The notes under the pieces: generated by a model | What the model was told of the DNA's origin: nothing | The model's database searches: none | Seen by the model: only the letters and a program-made list of their open reading frames with translations | Shown: positions 12,201-24,563 of the stretch, one piece after another | How the letters are laid out: every line of letters begins with the position of its first letter | How positions within the stretch are numbered: the stretch's first letter is position 1 | From: Solea solea | Taxonomy: Eukaryota > Chordata > Actinopteri > Pleuronectiformes > Soleidae | Assembly (NCBI RefSeq): GCF_958295425.1 | Contig: NC_081138.1 | Location: 20,124,886-20,188,885 of the forward strand | Direction of reading: 5' to 3' | DNA length: 64,000 nt | Program-made: the position numbers and the translations under genes

Positions 12201-15200
12201 AAAGCTGAAAGCGGTTTTTGGCGCCTGATACTTTGAATAATTTATAGTCTGACTTTCATCTTCAAAAGCTAGTAACCACGAACAGCCCTCAATCGGTGGT
12301 GAAAATTTTGGGGTCATGGTCGTCCGTTTTAATGTCAATTTATGTGTTTTTGACTTTTACTGTAACCGCGATGCTGATGTCATGGTCAGGTCTCGTCTGG
12401 GACTAACCTGGTTAAATACATAAAATACATTTCTGCTAACATTTCCTCAGGTACTCCATTAGTATTTGTGTTGCTATGTTTGCTACGTTATGTTATGGAA
12501 GGGATAAAATTTGGTTCATCTAAATGTATTATGTCTTGAATGGTTGAATGTGGAGAACAGAGGAAGTATGACAGATAAACAGAACTGCAGCAGTTATTGT
12601 CTTTATGGGCATTCATATGCAGATAACTGTTCATAGACAGCGGCCAAACACTCACTAGTGTTGGAAAAATGTGGTTGTAGACTGGTTTAAAGTCAATAAT
12701 GGCAGAGGTAACCAAAAACTGCAGTCAAGAGGCAGAAACATGGTCTAAATACAATGGAGAATGAATCACATAAGGACCCATTTTGCTGGAACACTTAGAC
12801 AAACAGGCAGAGAGCACGTGCAAAAGGGCAGGTGTATATATACACACACTAGTTGAGTGGAGATAATTAGACACAGGTGGAACACATTGGGGCAGGTGCA
12901 GGTAATCAAGGGGGCGGGAAACACAGGAGATCAGGAAGTGAAGACACCTGAAACAAGATGACATATATTTCAAAATAAAACAGGAAATTACAAAAATGTG
13001 CTCGTATAACAAAAATGAAGGACATGACCATATAGAAACTGTAAGAGTAGATGTCATATAGAATGCCCCAAAAATATTGCCTCCAGAGGCTGATGTGACA
13101 CCAGGATGTTGAGGTGGTGTTTTGTGTTCAGTTTTTGTCTTAAATAAGCCTCCCTGTTGTTTCTGTGTGCATTAGCTATCACGGGCTGGGAGTGTGGTTC
13201 CCTGATATGATCAAGTACATGCAGTATGAGGAATACGAATCAAAGGTGCGAGTGTTCCACCGGGAGCGCGTGGAACGCTTCCATTTCAACTTCTCTCTTG
13301 TCAACCAAATACACCGGGAGGGAGAGTACATCCATGACAAGTAGGTTCCCTCAACACTGGCTCTCTGCAGTATCAAAATGTTTTAGGTCACACTTCAAAA
13401 TTCGTTTTTTCCTGCTGCTTTGATGTCGTCTCTTTCGCTTTCACTTAGGTTCGCAAACATTGAGATCAAGTCTGTGAAGTTTGAGGATTCTCTGTTTGAG
13501 AACTGCTACTTTGAGGATATCAAGTCAACCAACACCTTCTTTGAGAACTGCACCTTGAAAAACACTGTCTTCTACAACACAGGTAGGCTCACTCTACCTC
13601 ATCATTTACATGATGGTAAAAATGCTAATGAGGATATTAATCCTCTGCTCTTCTCTCTCTAGATCTCTGGAAGGAAAAGTTCAAAGAATGTCGAATGGAG
13701 AACACCACCTTCCTCCACCCAAAGAAGGGCTGCCATCTAAACTTCCAGGAGGAAAATGACATTGTCATCTACATCGTCAGCTTCCTGGGCAGTTTGGCTG
13801 TGTTGCCTGGCAACATCATCTCAGCATTATTCATGGACAAGATAGGACGGATCAGAATTATAGGTAAGCTTGGGAAAAAGTGCCAAAGCAGCAGGAGTAC
13901 AGTAATGTAAAGATAGAAGATTTTGCTATAACAGTTCTTTCTTTACCTACCTACCTACCTACCTATAGGTGGTTCGATGCTGGCATCGTCTGCCTGCACT
14001 TTCCTGCTGCTGTTAAGTTTTAGTCAAGGAGCTGTAATATGTTGGCAGTGCATCTTCTATGGCGTCAGTGTAGCAGCCTGGAATGGACTAGAGGTCATTT
14101 CTGTGGAACTCTATCCATCCTCTAAGAGGTACGGTTCAACTCTATCCATCTGTTTCTGTTCTAGCACCACCATCATTTTACAAATTCTTTTTCCCTTCAT
14201 CCCCATCTAAATCCATGTTTTACTTTTTGAGTTACACTGATGACAGCCAGACAGATAAATGCAGCCAAAAACGCACATCCTTCTTGGTGGATCACAAACT
14301 TCTGTTTTCACAATTTACATTAAAGGTAGGGTTGGAGATCCTGGAAAAGTTGTTTGAGCAGGCTACATTTTGAATTTGAAAGTCCTCCGAAGCTACACCT
14401 CCAGAGCACAAGAACGTGCAATGGGGGTTGTGTTGGTTACACACGGATTCACAAGCGGGATTTTTCAGTGACGCTAACTTTTTTGGACACTTCAAATACG
14501 CTCAAATGGCATGAACCACCATGGCATCACTTTCCAGCTCTTCCTGGGCTTTTAGTTGTTGCCACTGTTCAAATGCAGCACCGATGTTCACTCGTTGTCT
14601 TCTGAGCTTATGCGTTTAGTGCACGAAGAGGGGTACGTGCATATGATTGGATGGTGTTTTTACAGGCCTCTCCGTTCCACAGGTGACATGGAGGCATTTA
14701 TAATTTGGTGACAATGCATTAATTAATTATTGCATCAATTAATAATTGACTGTTAAACTTGATTTTTGAGTTGGTGTCAGTGGTGGAAATTTCTTGTAAG
14801 GTCGGTTGGTAAATACAATATTCGTAAAACATATTTGCTGTCGGCTGCAAAAGTGACAGTGCAGATACTCCCAGAGGACCTGCACAATTAGTTACCGTAA
14901 TAGTGCCATGGCTTGCATTCTAAGCAGCAGTGTCTAATGTGTGTATCCCATAGAGTGTATAAAATTAAGCTGTGGCTGCAGTGTCTCTGGTTTAACAGCA
15001 CCCCGTTAAGCAGGTGTCAGTGCTGCCATGCATAAGTAAATTCTCCTTGTAACTCTTACTTTACACACAACACTATATGCATCTAAGCATTCCTTCCTTC
15101 TGATTTTACAGGGGCACAGCATTCGGTATCCTGAATGGAGTCTGTAAGTTTGCAGCCATTATTGCCAGCTTCATCTTTGCGGCCTTCATCGGCATCACTA

Positions 15201-15295
15201 AGATCATCCCCATCTTCCTGGCCTTCGCTGCTCTCGTCTGTGGCGGTCTGGTTGCTCTCAAACTGCCCGAAACCCGGGAGAAAATCCTGTCGTGA
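2231..15295 (+). CDS. sv2b: Synaptic vesicle glycoprotein 2 (SV2B type), complete
   Basis: Twelve coding exons join in frame: 2231-2708, 6455-6635, 9013-9164, 9665-9798, 10728-10817, 11503-11616, 11712-11800, 13176-13340, 13449-13582, 13663-13863, 13969-14128 and 15112-15295, giving 693 aa (human SV2B is about 683). SV2 proteins are 12-helix, MFS-transporter-like proteins of synaptic and neuroendocrine vesicles that affect regulated exocytosis. An acidic cytoplasmic N-terminus carries YEGEYQGIPHPDE near residue 60; HPDE resembles SV2B rather than SV2A or SV2C. It is followed by GHGRFQW and TM1 (about 117-140), the MFS signature DKMGRRK, and MPESPRFLLE before the central cytoplasmic loop. The large luminal loop (about 421-545) has pentapeptide-like repeats in exon 9 (residues 468-512) with an NCT glycosylation sequon at 501. 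In mammals this loop is glycosylated and is the botulinum neurotoxin docking region. The protein ends LPETREKILS. The start is the only ATG that gives the family N-terminus (MDD). SV2B versus another fish SV2 duplicate is inferred. Confidence 0.93.
10910..11280 (+). repeat. Dispersed fish repeat in sv2b intron 5
   Basis: It starts with 'atccattttctaccgcttta', contains phrases typical of an abundant teleost interspersed repeat (tacaccctggacagtc, gtcaatttagagtgtcc, cacggggagaacttgc) and ends near 'gctaaccacagaccgtg'. The open frames on both strands here come from the repeat. It lies in the intron between 10817 and 11503. The same family occurs inverted at about 650-1010. Confidence 0.75.
12725..13065 (-). 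mobile_element. LTR-like repeat in sv2b intron 7
   Basis: Read on the minus strand this resembles the elements at 43186-43715 and 18165-18520: a T-rich lead with TTTCCTGTTTTATTTTG, a block 'gattacctgcacctg', a TATATATA box-like segment at about 12836-12842, and a tail containing GGGTCCTTA. It is diverged, and both ends are uncertain. Calling it LTR-like rests on the better preserved copy in anpep. Confidence 0.5.
14325..14700. repeat. Dispersed repeat in sv2b intron 11
   Basis: This block begins 'aaaggtagggttggagatcc' and runs through 'tgcgtttagtgcacgaag' to about 14700. I recognise it as an interspersed sequence found many times in percomorph genomes, but cannot name the family. The short ORF inside it (14354-14605) is therefore not counted as a gene. 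Confidence 0.5.
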
Positions 15296-16480
15296 AAAGC
15301 CAAGGACCTGCAGCCTCCAGGCTCCAAACACAGGAAAAGCATTTTGTTGTATCAGCGTAAACTGAAATGGGATGCCAAGAAAACAAAGCGCCGTCCTGTA
15401 CTTGCTGTGTTCATCAGTCTCTTGTGGTTATTCTCTATAAAATGTTTAAAAACCTGTTTGGTTGCCTACATGGACCTGTTGTTGCTTCCTGTTCCTTCAG
15501 TGAGCTCCACAGGCTGCACAGCTTTTCTGACAGGAACTAATGTTTGTCTTTTCCTTTTATTTCCCATTTACTGCCCACACATACACATACACATACACAT
15601 ACACACGCAGGGTAGTTTGAGACTTGTTTATATAAAATTAAATACGGGATGAAATTGTGTCTGTGCGTGAAAGGTGATGTAGTTCATGTTACCATGTTGT
15701 GCTTTGATTTCATCCCCTGCTGGACAAAAAAAGGAGAGTGTGAGTTATAACTGGAAGTGGATTTGAAGCCTCACAGCCTCAGCTCAACATCACCGCTGGT
15801 GTTATTGAGAGAAAACACCTCTTTTGTTCTCTCTTTATATATTCTGCACTATCCCGTGGTGTCTATAGTCTTTTACAATACATGTTATTGCTCAGTTTGT
15901 TCTCTGTAGACAAAAACCTGGATTGACCGTCTTGTTTTATGTAGGAGATGTTTTTATAAGATCAAGTCCGACTGTTCATTTCTTCAAATTGATCGAAATC
16001 CAATCTGAAGAGCCAACTGGATTATTCCTCCTGTTTATTCGTCTTATTCTCGACTCTGAGACATTGTGTCATGTCCTTAAGTGTAGCGCTGTGTTCTGTA
16101 GATGGTGATAACGTAGAATCGGTCTTTTCTGTCACATCTTGCCATGACAATGTGTAACTGAACCGTTTGTTTATTGATTTTTTTTTTGTCTTTATTTTCT
16201 AAAAAAAAAAGAGAATGTTACAAAACTGTGAGATTTCATGTTTTGATATTACACTCTTATTTTAAGGTTCCGATGTTTTACTGAAATGGAGCATGTTGTG
16301 GGATTTTTTTGTTGTTTTTTGTGTGTGTGGTTGTTGTCCACGTTACTGTGAATTCAATGAAACACAACAGTCTGATTACCGATACTATATTTGTTGTTGT
16401 ACATATTGTAGACCTGTGTATATTAGCTGTAAAATAGTAACTCCATCATTACTTGAATAAAGTTGCTTGTGATCTTGTTT
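15296..16480 (+). other. sv2b: sv2b 3' UTR
   Basis: This is AT-rich non-coding sequence after the TGA at 15293-15295, running to the AATAAA at 16456-16461. It includes a short (CATACA)n tract at about 15580-15605. No competing ORF looks real. The end is inferred from the polyadenylation signal alone. Confidence 0.6.
16456..16461 (+). terminator. Polyadenylation signal of sv2b
   Basis: A canonical AATAAA lies about 1.16 kb after the stop codon, followed within 20-30 bases by a GT/T-rich stretch (ttgcttgtgatcttg). It is the best-placed signal before the sequence becomes featureless. Confidence 0.65.
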
Positions 16481-17610
16481 TTTCCTGGTAAATGTAGAAT
16501 ATTACACTGGACACAGAGGATTTCGGCTGCTTTTTTCCATTACTATGTCAAAACATATATACAGAGGCTATAAGAATGTTCAATATAGAGTGTCTCATAT
16601 CCTTTTTTACAGCACAAACCATAGGCAATCTGATAAAACGTGAGCAAAAAGTACTCAAAATGTTTAAAATTGGATTGAATTTGTGCAATTTGGAAAACAC
16701 ATTTTCTCAAGCCTGATTATGTGACGTATAAACACACAGCCCTAGGATGTCCATATAAAGGAGCTGTGTATTATTCCCATGGAAATTTACCAAGGGTTAA
16801 ACAGGTCAAGCCAAATGTTAAGACACAGATTCAACGTCCTATTTCAACTTGAATGAAACATTTTCTCATATCCCAGGGCTTTATATGAAATCACAACAAA
16901 GGGGAAATGCAAACATTGAGATTTTTTTATTTATTTTGCAATGTAAAAATAATGGTGACTATCAAGAGACAAGTCAAAATGATTTTTTATAATTATTATC
17001 TATGCTGTGTAATGGTCTTGACCCACCTTGTACTTCAGGCATAATAGCAGTGAGTGGGAGCTCAACGTTACTGTTCCCATGTCAGTGCCAGCTGTGTGTT
17101 GGGGGATATGAAGGGCTTGTAAAAACATGGTAGGATACAGGAGTGAGCAAGTGCTGGGAGCAGGAGTGTGTGTTTACTCTGGCAGAGGTGTGAAGAATCT
17201 GTCCACTGGATTTATCACACACTGGCAGACTGGAGGTCAAACGAGCATGAGAGTCATGTTTTCTCTGGAATCAATATTAAAAAAAAAAAAAAAAAAATTG
17301 TCTTGATAATTATAGAGGGAGGTTTAGCCAACCAGCGCTTGCTCACATTAATGACAGCTAATGTTCTTAGAATTCAAGTAGAGGCAGAGAAATTAAATAG
17401 AATATCCAGTAATCAACACTTTGGTACTTGCTCAGCAGTTACATGTTTTTATATATATATATTTATTTATTTTTCTGTGTAATTGTGTGTGATGTCACTG
17501 CCTCACAATTGGATGACATTTACTGTCCACCTTTGGCTAACCCCTCCAGCACCAGCTATGTTTCACACCTAGGGTGCAAAATGTATTACCCTCACCTGCC
17601 ATCTCACCCC

Positions 17611-17611
<1 letters not shown>

Positions 17612-17652
<41 letters not shown>

Positions 17653-17830
17653 CACTCCATTCATTGTGAGGACCCTCATAGACATACTGTATTCCCTAGC
17701 CCCTTACCCTAACCTTACCCATCACAACTCCCTAAACTTAACCTCAACTAAATTCTAACCACATAACCAGGTCTAAACCAGTTCTGTGAGGACCAGCCAA
17801 AATGTCCTCACTCTGTATGGTTTATATAAT
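17612..17830 (+). repeat. CA microsatellite plus CCCTAA-rich dispersed repeat
   Basis: A (AC)n tract at about 17612-17646 is followed by 'gtgaggaccctcatagac', degenerate CCCTAACC-like words and 'gtgaggaccagccaaaatg'. The same arrangement, reverse-complemented, occurs at 39165-39430 inside anpep. The telomere-like words therefore belong to a dispersed repeat and not to a telomere fusion. Confidence 0.65.
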
Positions 17831-18164
17831 TTTTGGTTCTCACAAAGCAACAAATACAAGAACACACACACACACAAACACACATTAACAAATATTACCA
17901 CAAAAATAGTCTATTTCACATAAAAATAGTATATGAGTTCCAAGGTTTCATTTATACCATATGGCCATGAAGTGACATTACACTTTTATCAGCAAATTTT
18001 TTTACTTTTAGTGGTAGGAATATAGATTATTTTGAATTGCTTATATGTGGAGGCAGAGTGTTCTTATTTGAAAGCGCCAGTTTGAAATGAAAACATGTTT
18101 GTATAGATGTAGACAAAGTGTTCACAACAAAGTAACGTTATGACTGATGAGACCGCATTTGAGA

Positions 18165-18520
18165 GGTTTTTACAAAAAGGAGGAGCCAAAATGCAGAAGT
18201 AAATTAGACTGACACCAAGGACTAGGGCTGAATCCAGATAAATCAAAATGAAAGAAAATATCCAAATGACAAAATGGACGGAGGCACAAGGGAAACAGGA
18301 GAGACAAGGCAAAAATTTGGCGGAAAAACACCCTAATACTAAAGGGAGGGGAGATAACGAGCCACAGGTGACAACGATTAGAAACAGGTGTGGGTAATCA
18401 GGGAAGGAGAGAGATTAAGTAGTGAGAAGGCAAGTGAAGAAAGAAAGTCAATATCAAAACCACTGAAATACAAATCACTGTCCATATGAAAAGTCCACAA
18501 AAACACCCACATCCATGACA
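18165..18520 (-). mobile_element. Decayed LTR-like repeat between sv2b and the minus-strand transcript
   Basis: On the minus strand it starts TGTCATGG (plus end at 18520) and has 'gattacccacacctgtttc' followed by a CACCTG block and a tail with TTTTGGCTCCTCC. This is the same order as the element at 43186-43715. Its left end is uncertain. It does not overlap any inferred exon. Confidence 0.5.
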
Positions 18521-21500
18521 ACATCTAGTGTGGATCGAAAAGGAATATCTTTTGTGTGTGTGTGTATTTTAAAACTAAATGGTTTTATGGCTGATTATAA
18601 TCACTTACTGTATACTTTTAGTGTAGGATTGATTTATGTTAGTCAACATTAAAATGCAAAAAATAATGTTAGAAATTATGTTTTATCATTTTGTTTTAAT
18701 TATTATTATTTGATTGTCAGAACAAGCATTTACTCTGCCTGAAAAAATATTTTACAGGGAGACTCCTATATGATTTTAGTGAGGAAAGTTTGTTGAAAAA
18801 AAATAATAGTGGGCTGAGCTAAAAAAATTACGCAAAAAACTTGTATTAGATCATCTGCTGTCGGGTTTAACGTACATGAACGAAACTTGGTACACACGTT
18901 CATTAGGTGGGGACGGTCAAAAGAAATTTAAAATAATTCCACATCTTTAAGTTCAAAGCACTAACTTGTCAAAATAACACTCATCACAGAATCACTGAAA
19001 AAATACAAGTCAACCATAAAGTTAAGAACAAAAGTTTTACTTGATATAAAGAAGTCAATACAAACAAGTTTTCAATGTCTAACATTACAGGCTGAAAGTA
19101 GCAGTGTCTGTATTTTAGTGTGGTGATGCATCACATGTACAGTGTTTTGTCATGTGTGGTTGTGGGTCAGTGGGGACAGGGGGGGTTAAAGTCCATTTAA
19201 AAAAAAATGTTAAAAATCTCGGTGACCATGTCCTGTCGGGCAGAGTGACGTAGCAGCCATTGAGCCATGTGTACAGTTTGGCAAGGTCCAACATCTAACA
19301 AAAAAAATAAAATAAATAAGAGTCAGCACACTTTAGTATTAAGTAAATATGGATTAAAACATTGAGTACCATCTGAAAGAACGTACCTGAAGACATCACA
19401 TGTAAAAGGTGGAAAAGGTCGGTTCATCTTGGGCGAACTCCTGGTCGTAGAAGGGTCGGTTCATCTTGGGCTAGGTCATCACCAGGTTGTGGTGTCCAAC
19501 ATGGAGTCCTCTGATCCAGGAATGTGCTGCAGCCTTCATCTCTTCAAAACAAGGAAGAATTTAATAAGTCACAAGAAAAAAAAAAAAAAAGAAGTAAACA
19601 AATGACAAATCTTCAGGTAGCTCACCTGGTCAGGTGTGACAGGTCCTCACATCCAGTCACTGATCTCACTGATGGATGCCCTCCCTAACCTATACCTGCC
19701 TTTCCTGTCCTACACTGACAGTTACAAGCAATCTTCGCCAGCCATTTGGGATGATGCTAACCCCAATGTCTTGGTTGGCTGCATGAAAAACTGTAAATCT
19801 CCCAGTTGCCCAGACAAACGTTGCTTCTGATTTTGTAGCCTCACCACAAAAGGTCCTTTGCTGAAACCCTCATTTTTCTAAGCATGAAATCAATTCCACT
19901 TTCCTGTCCTCAGATCTCATTTTCTCTCCCTGCAGCCTTTCAACAGCCATTGCTGTTGTAACATCTGCAAGAGGCAGCAGTTTCACAATTCAGAGCTTCT
20001 CGTGTGTTTGGTAAGACGTGGCACCAGAGTATTGACAAAGCAGACACCTGAAAATGCTTGACCTCAATTTAAACAAATGCTTCACCATCTACAAGTGATG
20101 TGATGTGATTTACACTACAAACCCTTCCATTCCAATCCTTTGTTACGGAGGAAGATACATGCATATCATGACAGGCCGAGTCACAAAATCAGATGGATCC
20201 TTGTCTGATTTTGGAAACTGCACAGCCATGGTATGCCACTCAGTCAGGATCCGTGGCCAGATTTCCTCACACACAGAGAAGAAGGGGAAGGACGAAATGC
20301 CTTACCATGTTACGAGTCGACTCAATTTACCTTGTTCTCTGTTGTGTGAAGAAGACCCAGCTCATAAAATCTTGACTGATTTAAAAATTGAGCAATTAAA
20401 TAACTCAAACATCAATGCTGTTGGGTCATGCAGAGAGCTTGTGATCTTTTGCATGGTTTCCCAAACATTTAGAGGTCAGGTTACTGACCCCAAGAATGTC
20501 AAATTCAATGATTTTTTTGTCCTAAACTGATGAACCATTTGGGTAAATTAGATCAAGCATTTAAAAGGTGTTTACATTGTTAGTAGTCTAAAGACACTTC
20601 TTACCCAACACATGAAGACGCAGTGAATCAGGATACGGCTACCTTTAGCAGATGCATCAGCAGCAGTGGGTGGTGGAAGGCTGCAGGGAGAAAAAAATTG
20701 ATATGGAGACAAGTTGGAGGAATCATTTAATGCATAGCTCAACAAGAGTTAAAGCGGAGAGAAACTTTAGGGCAAGTCTAAAAAAAAAAAATCAGAGGAG
20801 GAACTTCGCCAACACATCTAAGAGATAGCAGTTTCTCATGCAACCAACCAAGACACTGGGATTAAGCATCTTCCTAATGACTCTACAAGCTGCCTAAATT
20901 GTGAAATTTGAAAGAAAGTCACGGCTAATAACGGACTACAGACACTTCACTGAAATAGCTAGTGTATGGTGAGGTGTTAACCCTATGCTCTATCAATAAT
21001 CCCACTTTGGGCATGCCATAAAGTCCTATCATTTCAACCAGCTGCCAGCTTCGCAAATAAGAGGCAAAAGACCACTTGTGTTTACACGTTTACATGATCA
21101 CTGTTAACCACAAAGCTCCAGACACCAAGTCAATCCAAGAAACAAATCAAATGTGAAAAATAAATTAAAAATGCTGCAGCTGCTCACTCCTGCTACAAGA
21201 GGGTACTTGCACAACATGAAGCCAAATTCTGTTTGATTTCTGTCTGAATTCAGCCCACAGAATAAAGATTTTATTTCAAGTCATCGTATTAAAAGATAAA
21301 AAGTTTGAACATTTGGCGCAACTTTCACTTAAATAATCCGAGTTGTCTCTCTGCCAGGTTTGTGTCCTCCTAAAGAAAAGAAACACGCTCTAATCCTGCA
21401 ACCTACAATCTCATTTATGAAAGAAACTATGCAGGATAGCCCTGCATCCCTAAGGCGAGTAACGCATAGTTTTGCAGGGGAAGATAAAAATCCCCTGCTG

Positions 21501-22134
21501 GGAGGCCTCCCAACATGACGCGCAAAAAGACTATGAACACAAAAGGTTCAACTCCTTTAGAGGGAAATAAACTTGGCAGAGTGAGACAAGTCAGCATTAA
21601 TATTGAATTCGATTTCAGTTAGCGACTACAAAGGCTGATGGCAGTGCGTAAAGTTTAAGACTTAAATGGATATCAAAAGTGTGCCAACAAATGCCAGATT
21701 TAAAGTATATCATAACATTATCCATGGGCTGAATAACACCTACAATCTAATGTGACTACACTTGCATATAAATCAAATGTTTAGCTTGATAATCAAATCA
21801 GGAACCAGTTATCTTTTTTTACAATTACCAGTTGAGAATAAAGGAAGACCTGGTCTAGCTCATCATAATCAATTACTACACTTTTACAGCACTTTGAAAG
21901 AACTTTAGACAAGCTACAGTAAACGTGGATGCATTTACTACATGATTCATCAGCTTCCACGTTTGTCAACAGTCCAAGTTGCAACTATGATAACTGAGAT
22001 TCAAGACCAAAATTACTTTTTTAAATTAAAGCCATTTCAAAATAAGGCATCAGAATTTCCTGCAGAAATCAGACGTCTCAAGACTAATCAACTTTAAAAT
22101 CATTCATTTAAATTGAGATTAAAAAAGGGACTAA

Positions 22135-22254
22135 ATCCGACACATAGGACAGACAGACGAATACCAGACACACGAGACAGACAGAAAGACACACAGGACA
22201 GGCAGACCAGAGAGACAGACAGACACGGACAGAGAGAGAGACACGGACAGAGAC

Positions 22255-22287
<33 letters not shown>

Positions 22288-22290
22288 CCA
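22135..22290. repeat. GACA/GAGA-type microsatellite
   Basis: About 150 bases are built almost only of (A)GACA and AGAG words (cagacaga, gacacgga, then pure gagaga at 22262-22287). The open frames on both strands are products of this simple sequence. Confidence 0.85.
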
Positions 22291-22470
22291 TGACGGCAGT
22301 CTTGGCATGCGTCAGTGTGTAAATAAAGGCCTTTGCACTCAGTAACGCAAAACAAAAAAAAGTAGATTATTGTAATGCCATTGTAAATGTTTAGATGCAA
22401 ATTAACTTTATGAATTGAGTGGACACAATTTACCCACAAAGATCATGTGGCAAAGGCCTTTAATACTTAC

Positions 22471-23365
22471 CTGAAAGGTAAAAATTTTACCTGGTTTTGA
22501 AAGCATTTGAATTTGCTTGTCGTCTAATTAGTGTGTATCTTGCCAGTCTTGCAGCATAAATTTTGTTCACCTTTCTGGTGCAGTAAAGTCGATTGGAGTG
22601 TTAGTCTTGGTCCAAAAGGTCAGATTAACGTCAGTCATCACACACACACTCAACCAGGAAAACTTAGTAGGAAAAACAGATTAGAAATTATAGACTGGCA
22701 TAAACACCAAGACCAAGTACAGTCATGACACAGTGGCCATGAAGAATCAAGATTCAGGTCAGAGCAGGTAGTAATGGCACGGCGGCCAAGCAAGAAAGAA
22801 AAACTGCACATATCATTTTAAATTTTAAACTAAAACGCAATCTAATTAGGATGGACATGCAGGGATGTCGGTGCTCCTCTTGACTGATGCTAGAAGAAAA
22901 GTACAGGTTAGTTCACTTACTGTGCATGGACGCGGAAGGCACCCATGTTTGCCTATGTAAAATGACTATACGCGCAAGGCCAGACGTACAATGACACAAG
23001 TAGGCCACGAAGGCGCGGGCACAGTTAGCGATCATGGCCTACTTGCATTAAGGGACGTTTGGCAATACAAAGGCAATGGCACGGCTGCCATCCAAAGCCA
23101 GGTACTGTGTTTGTAGATCACCAGGATCTATTTTAACGTTCTAGGGCTAACGGTAAATTAATGGCCACGATGGAAAAGAGAAAAAACGCTCCATGTACAA
23201 CCCTCAGCTATTTGACAGACGGAAAGCAGGAGAATAGAAAGAACGTGGCCATGTTGGACAATGCAGAGAGATGTAGGCACAGTGGCCAAGAAAGAGTGGG
23301 GACACAGCGGCCACCCAGAATTAAATCATGACACCTACTATTTGACAATCTTCATGAAGATCAAT
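22471..23365 (-). other. Motif-rich exon region of the inferred lncRNA
   Basis: Read on the minus strand, the word TGGCC(A/G)C or a close variant recurs: plus-strand positions near 22733, 22777, 23001, 23161, 23244, 23280 and 23303, with related GGCCATG or TGCCATT words near 22774, 23034 and 23081. Several share a longer frame such as ATGGCCAC or TTGGCCACTGTG. The bases between copies are not similar, so this is a scattered motif array rather than a tandem repeat. It may be an RNA- or DNA-binding platform; ATGGC resembles the YY1 core. Confidence 0.45.
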
Positions 23366-23936
23366 CTGGGGGGGAAACAAACAAAGAAAATGTTTGAGTC
23401 CAGTCTCCAGCCTTGACAATGTTCAAGTTCATAGCGTTACAGGTGTAAAACAACTAGGTAAGGTTTTCTAGAATGTGTTTGTATGAGGTACAGACATTGT
23501 TCACCCAGCCTGAGATATAAAGACTCACTTTCAGTGAAAACATTGCTGCCAATGTAACAGAGTTAAGTAGTGTGATTCCACTTGCCATAAAAAGAGAAAA
23601 CTCATCTCAAGACGTGGAAACTTGTTTTTCCTATGGTAATTAAATGCAGCACCCCTGTGGATTAGGGTTGTGCACCCCGAGGGGTAACAGCAGTCGGACC
23701 TCGCTGTCTCCCTTGTAGGTGCATGAACTATGAGCTCCGCAATTGTTTCATATTAATTACGTTAATTTTAATACTAAGGGGTGGTTTAAGTTGTACATTT
23801 TTTTGAGCATATAGCTCCCGAACGGCAAGAACGTCCTTTTTCATAAAAAGTTGACGGTGTTTTCTTTTATTTGTGTTTACAAAATGACTAGTGCTACACG
23901 TTGTTAGCTAACCTGCACTTTCTTTTCATTTTACAG

Positions 23937-23951
23937 GCATGTATGTATGTA

Positions 23952-23986
<35 letters not shown>
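23937..23986. repeat. ATGT/GT microsatellite
   Basis: Four to five ATGT units run into about 13 GT units. It lies in the inferred first intron of the minus-strand transcript. Confidence 0.85.
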
Positions 23987-23991
<5 letters not shown>

Positions 23992-24563
23992 GAACCGGGG
24001 ACTGACTGTATTATTTATCCCTGTCAGGTAGCTCTGTGCGCATATTGTCATATTGTTATTAAAATAAACGGCAAGACTGCCAACCTGAAGGTCTACTTCG
24101 TCTGTTAAACTAGACAATGCAATGATAGAGTACAATGCCGCTACACCAGCACAAATTCTATTCTAACAGTGAAACAAAGAAATTAACATGATCACAAGTG
24201 ATGTAGAATAAAGTTGATTAAGATTTAAGGAATATATTCACACAAAACCATACTCGTCACCTTTTGTCCCTTATTTCATAGTGACAACGTTGGCAACCCT
24301 AAATGAGGCACAGTTTGAATATTGAAGAAAGGCTAATTTTTAGCAAATAATTAAGCTAACATTAAGCCAAAATTGAGCTGACACTGAGCCAGGGCTAAAT
24401 TTGAGCATATAAGCAAATAGAGTCACCATTAAGATAACTTGACAAAAGTTACTCACCATTCTGGACGGGCCACCAATCTGGACCAGGTCGAACACGCCAT
24501 CCTGGAGCGCCTTTGCTGCGTTTTCATACAGGAGCTGATGCACGCGGCCACCTTTTCGGCGTC

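Noticed and set aside
20105..20530. 141-codon plus-strand ORF
   Set aside because: No family resemblance, no splice or promoter context, and it lies inside an intron of the opposite-strand transcript. Length alone is possible by chance.
21890..21985. Box C/D snoRNA in an lncRNA intron (CTGATGAA with a short closing stem)
   Set aside because: A C-box-like word is present but no D box (CTGA) occurs at a suitable distance, and the stem pairs inside rather than around the would-be snoRNA.
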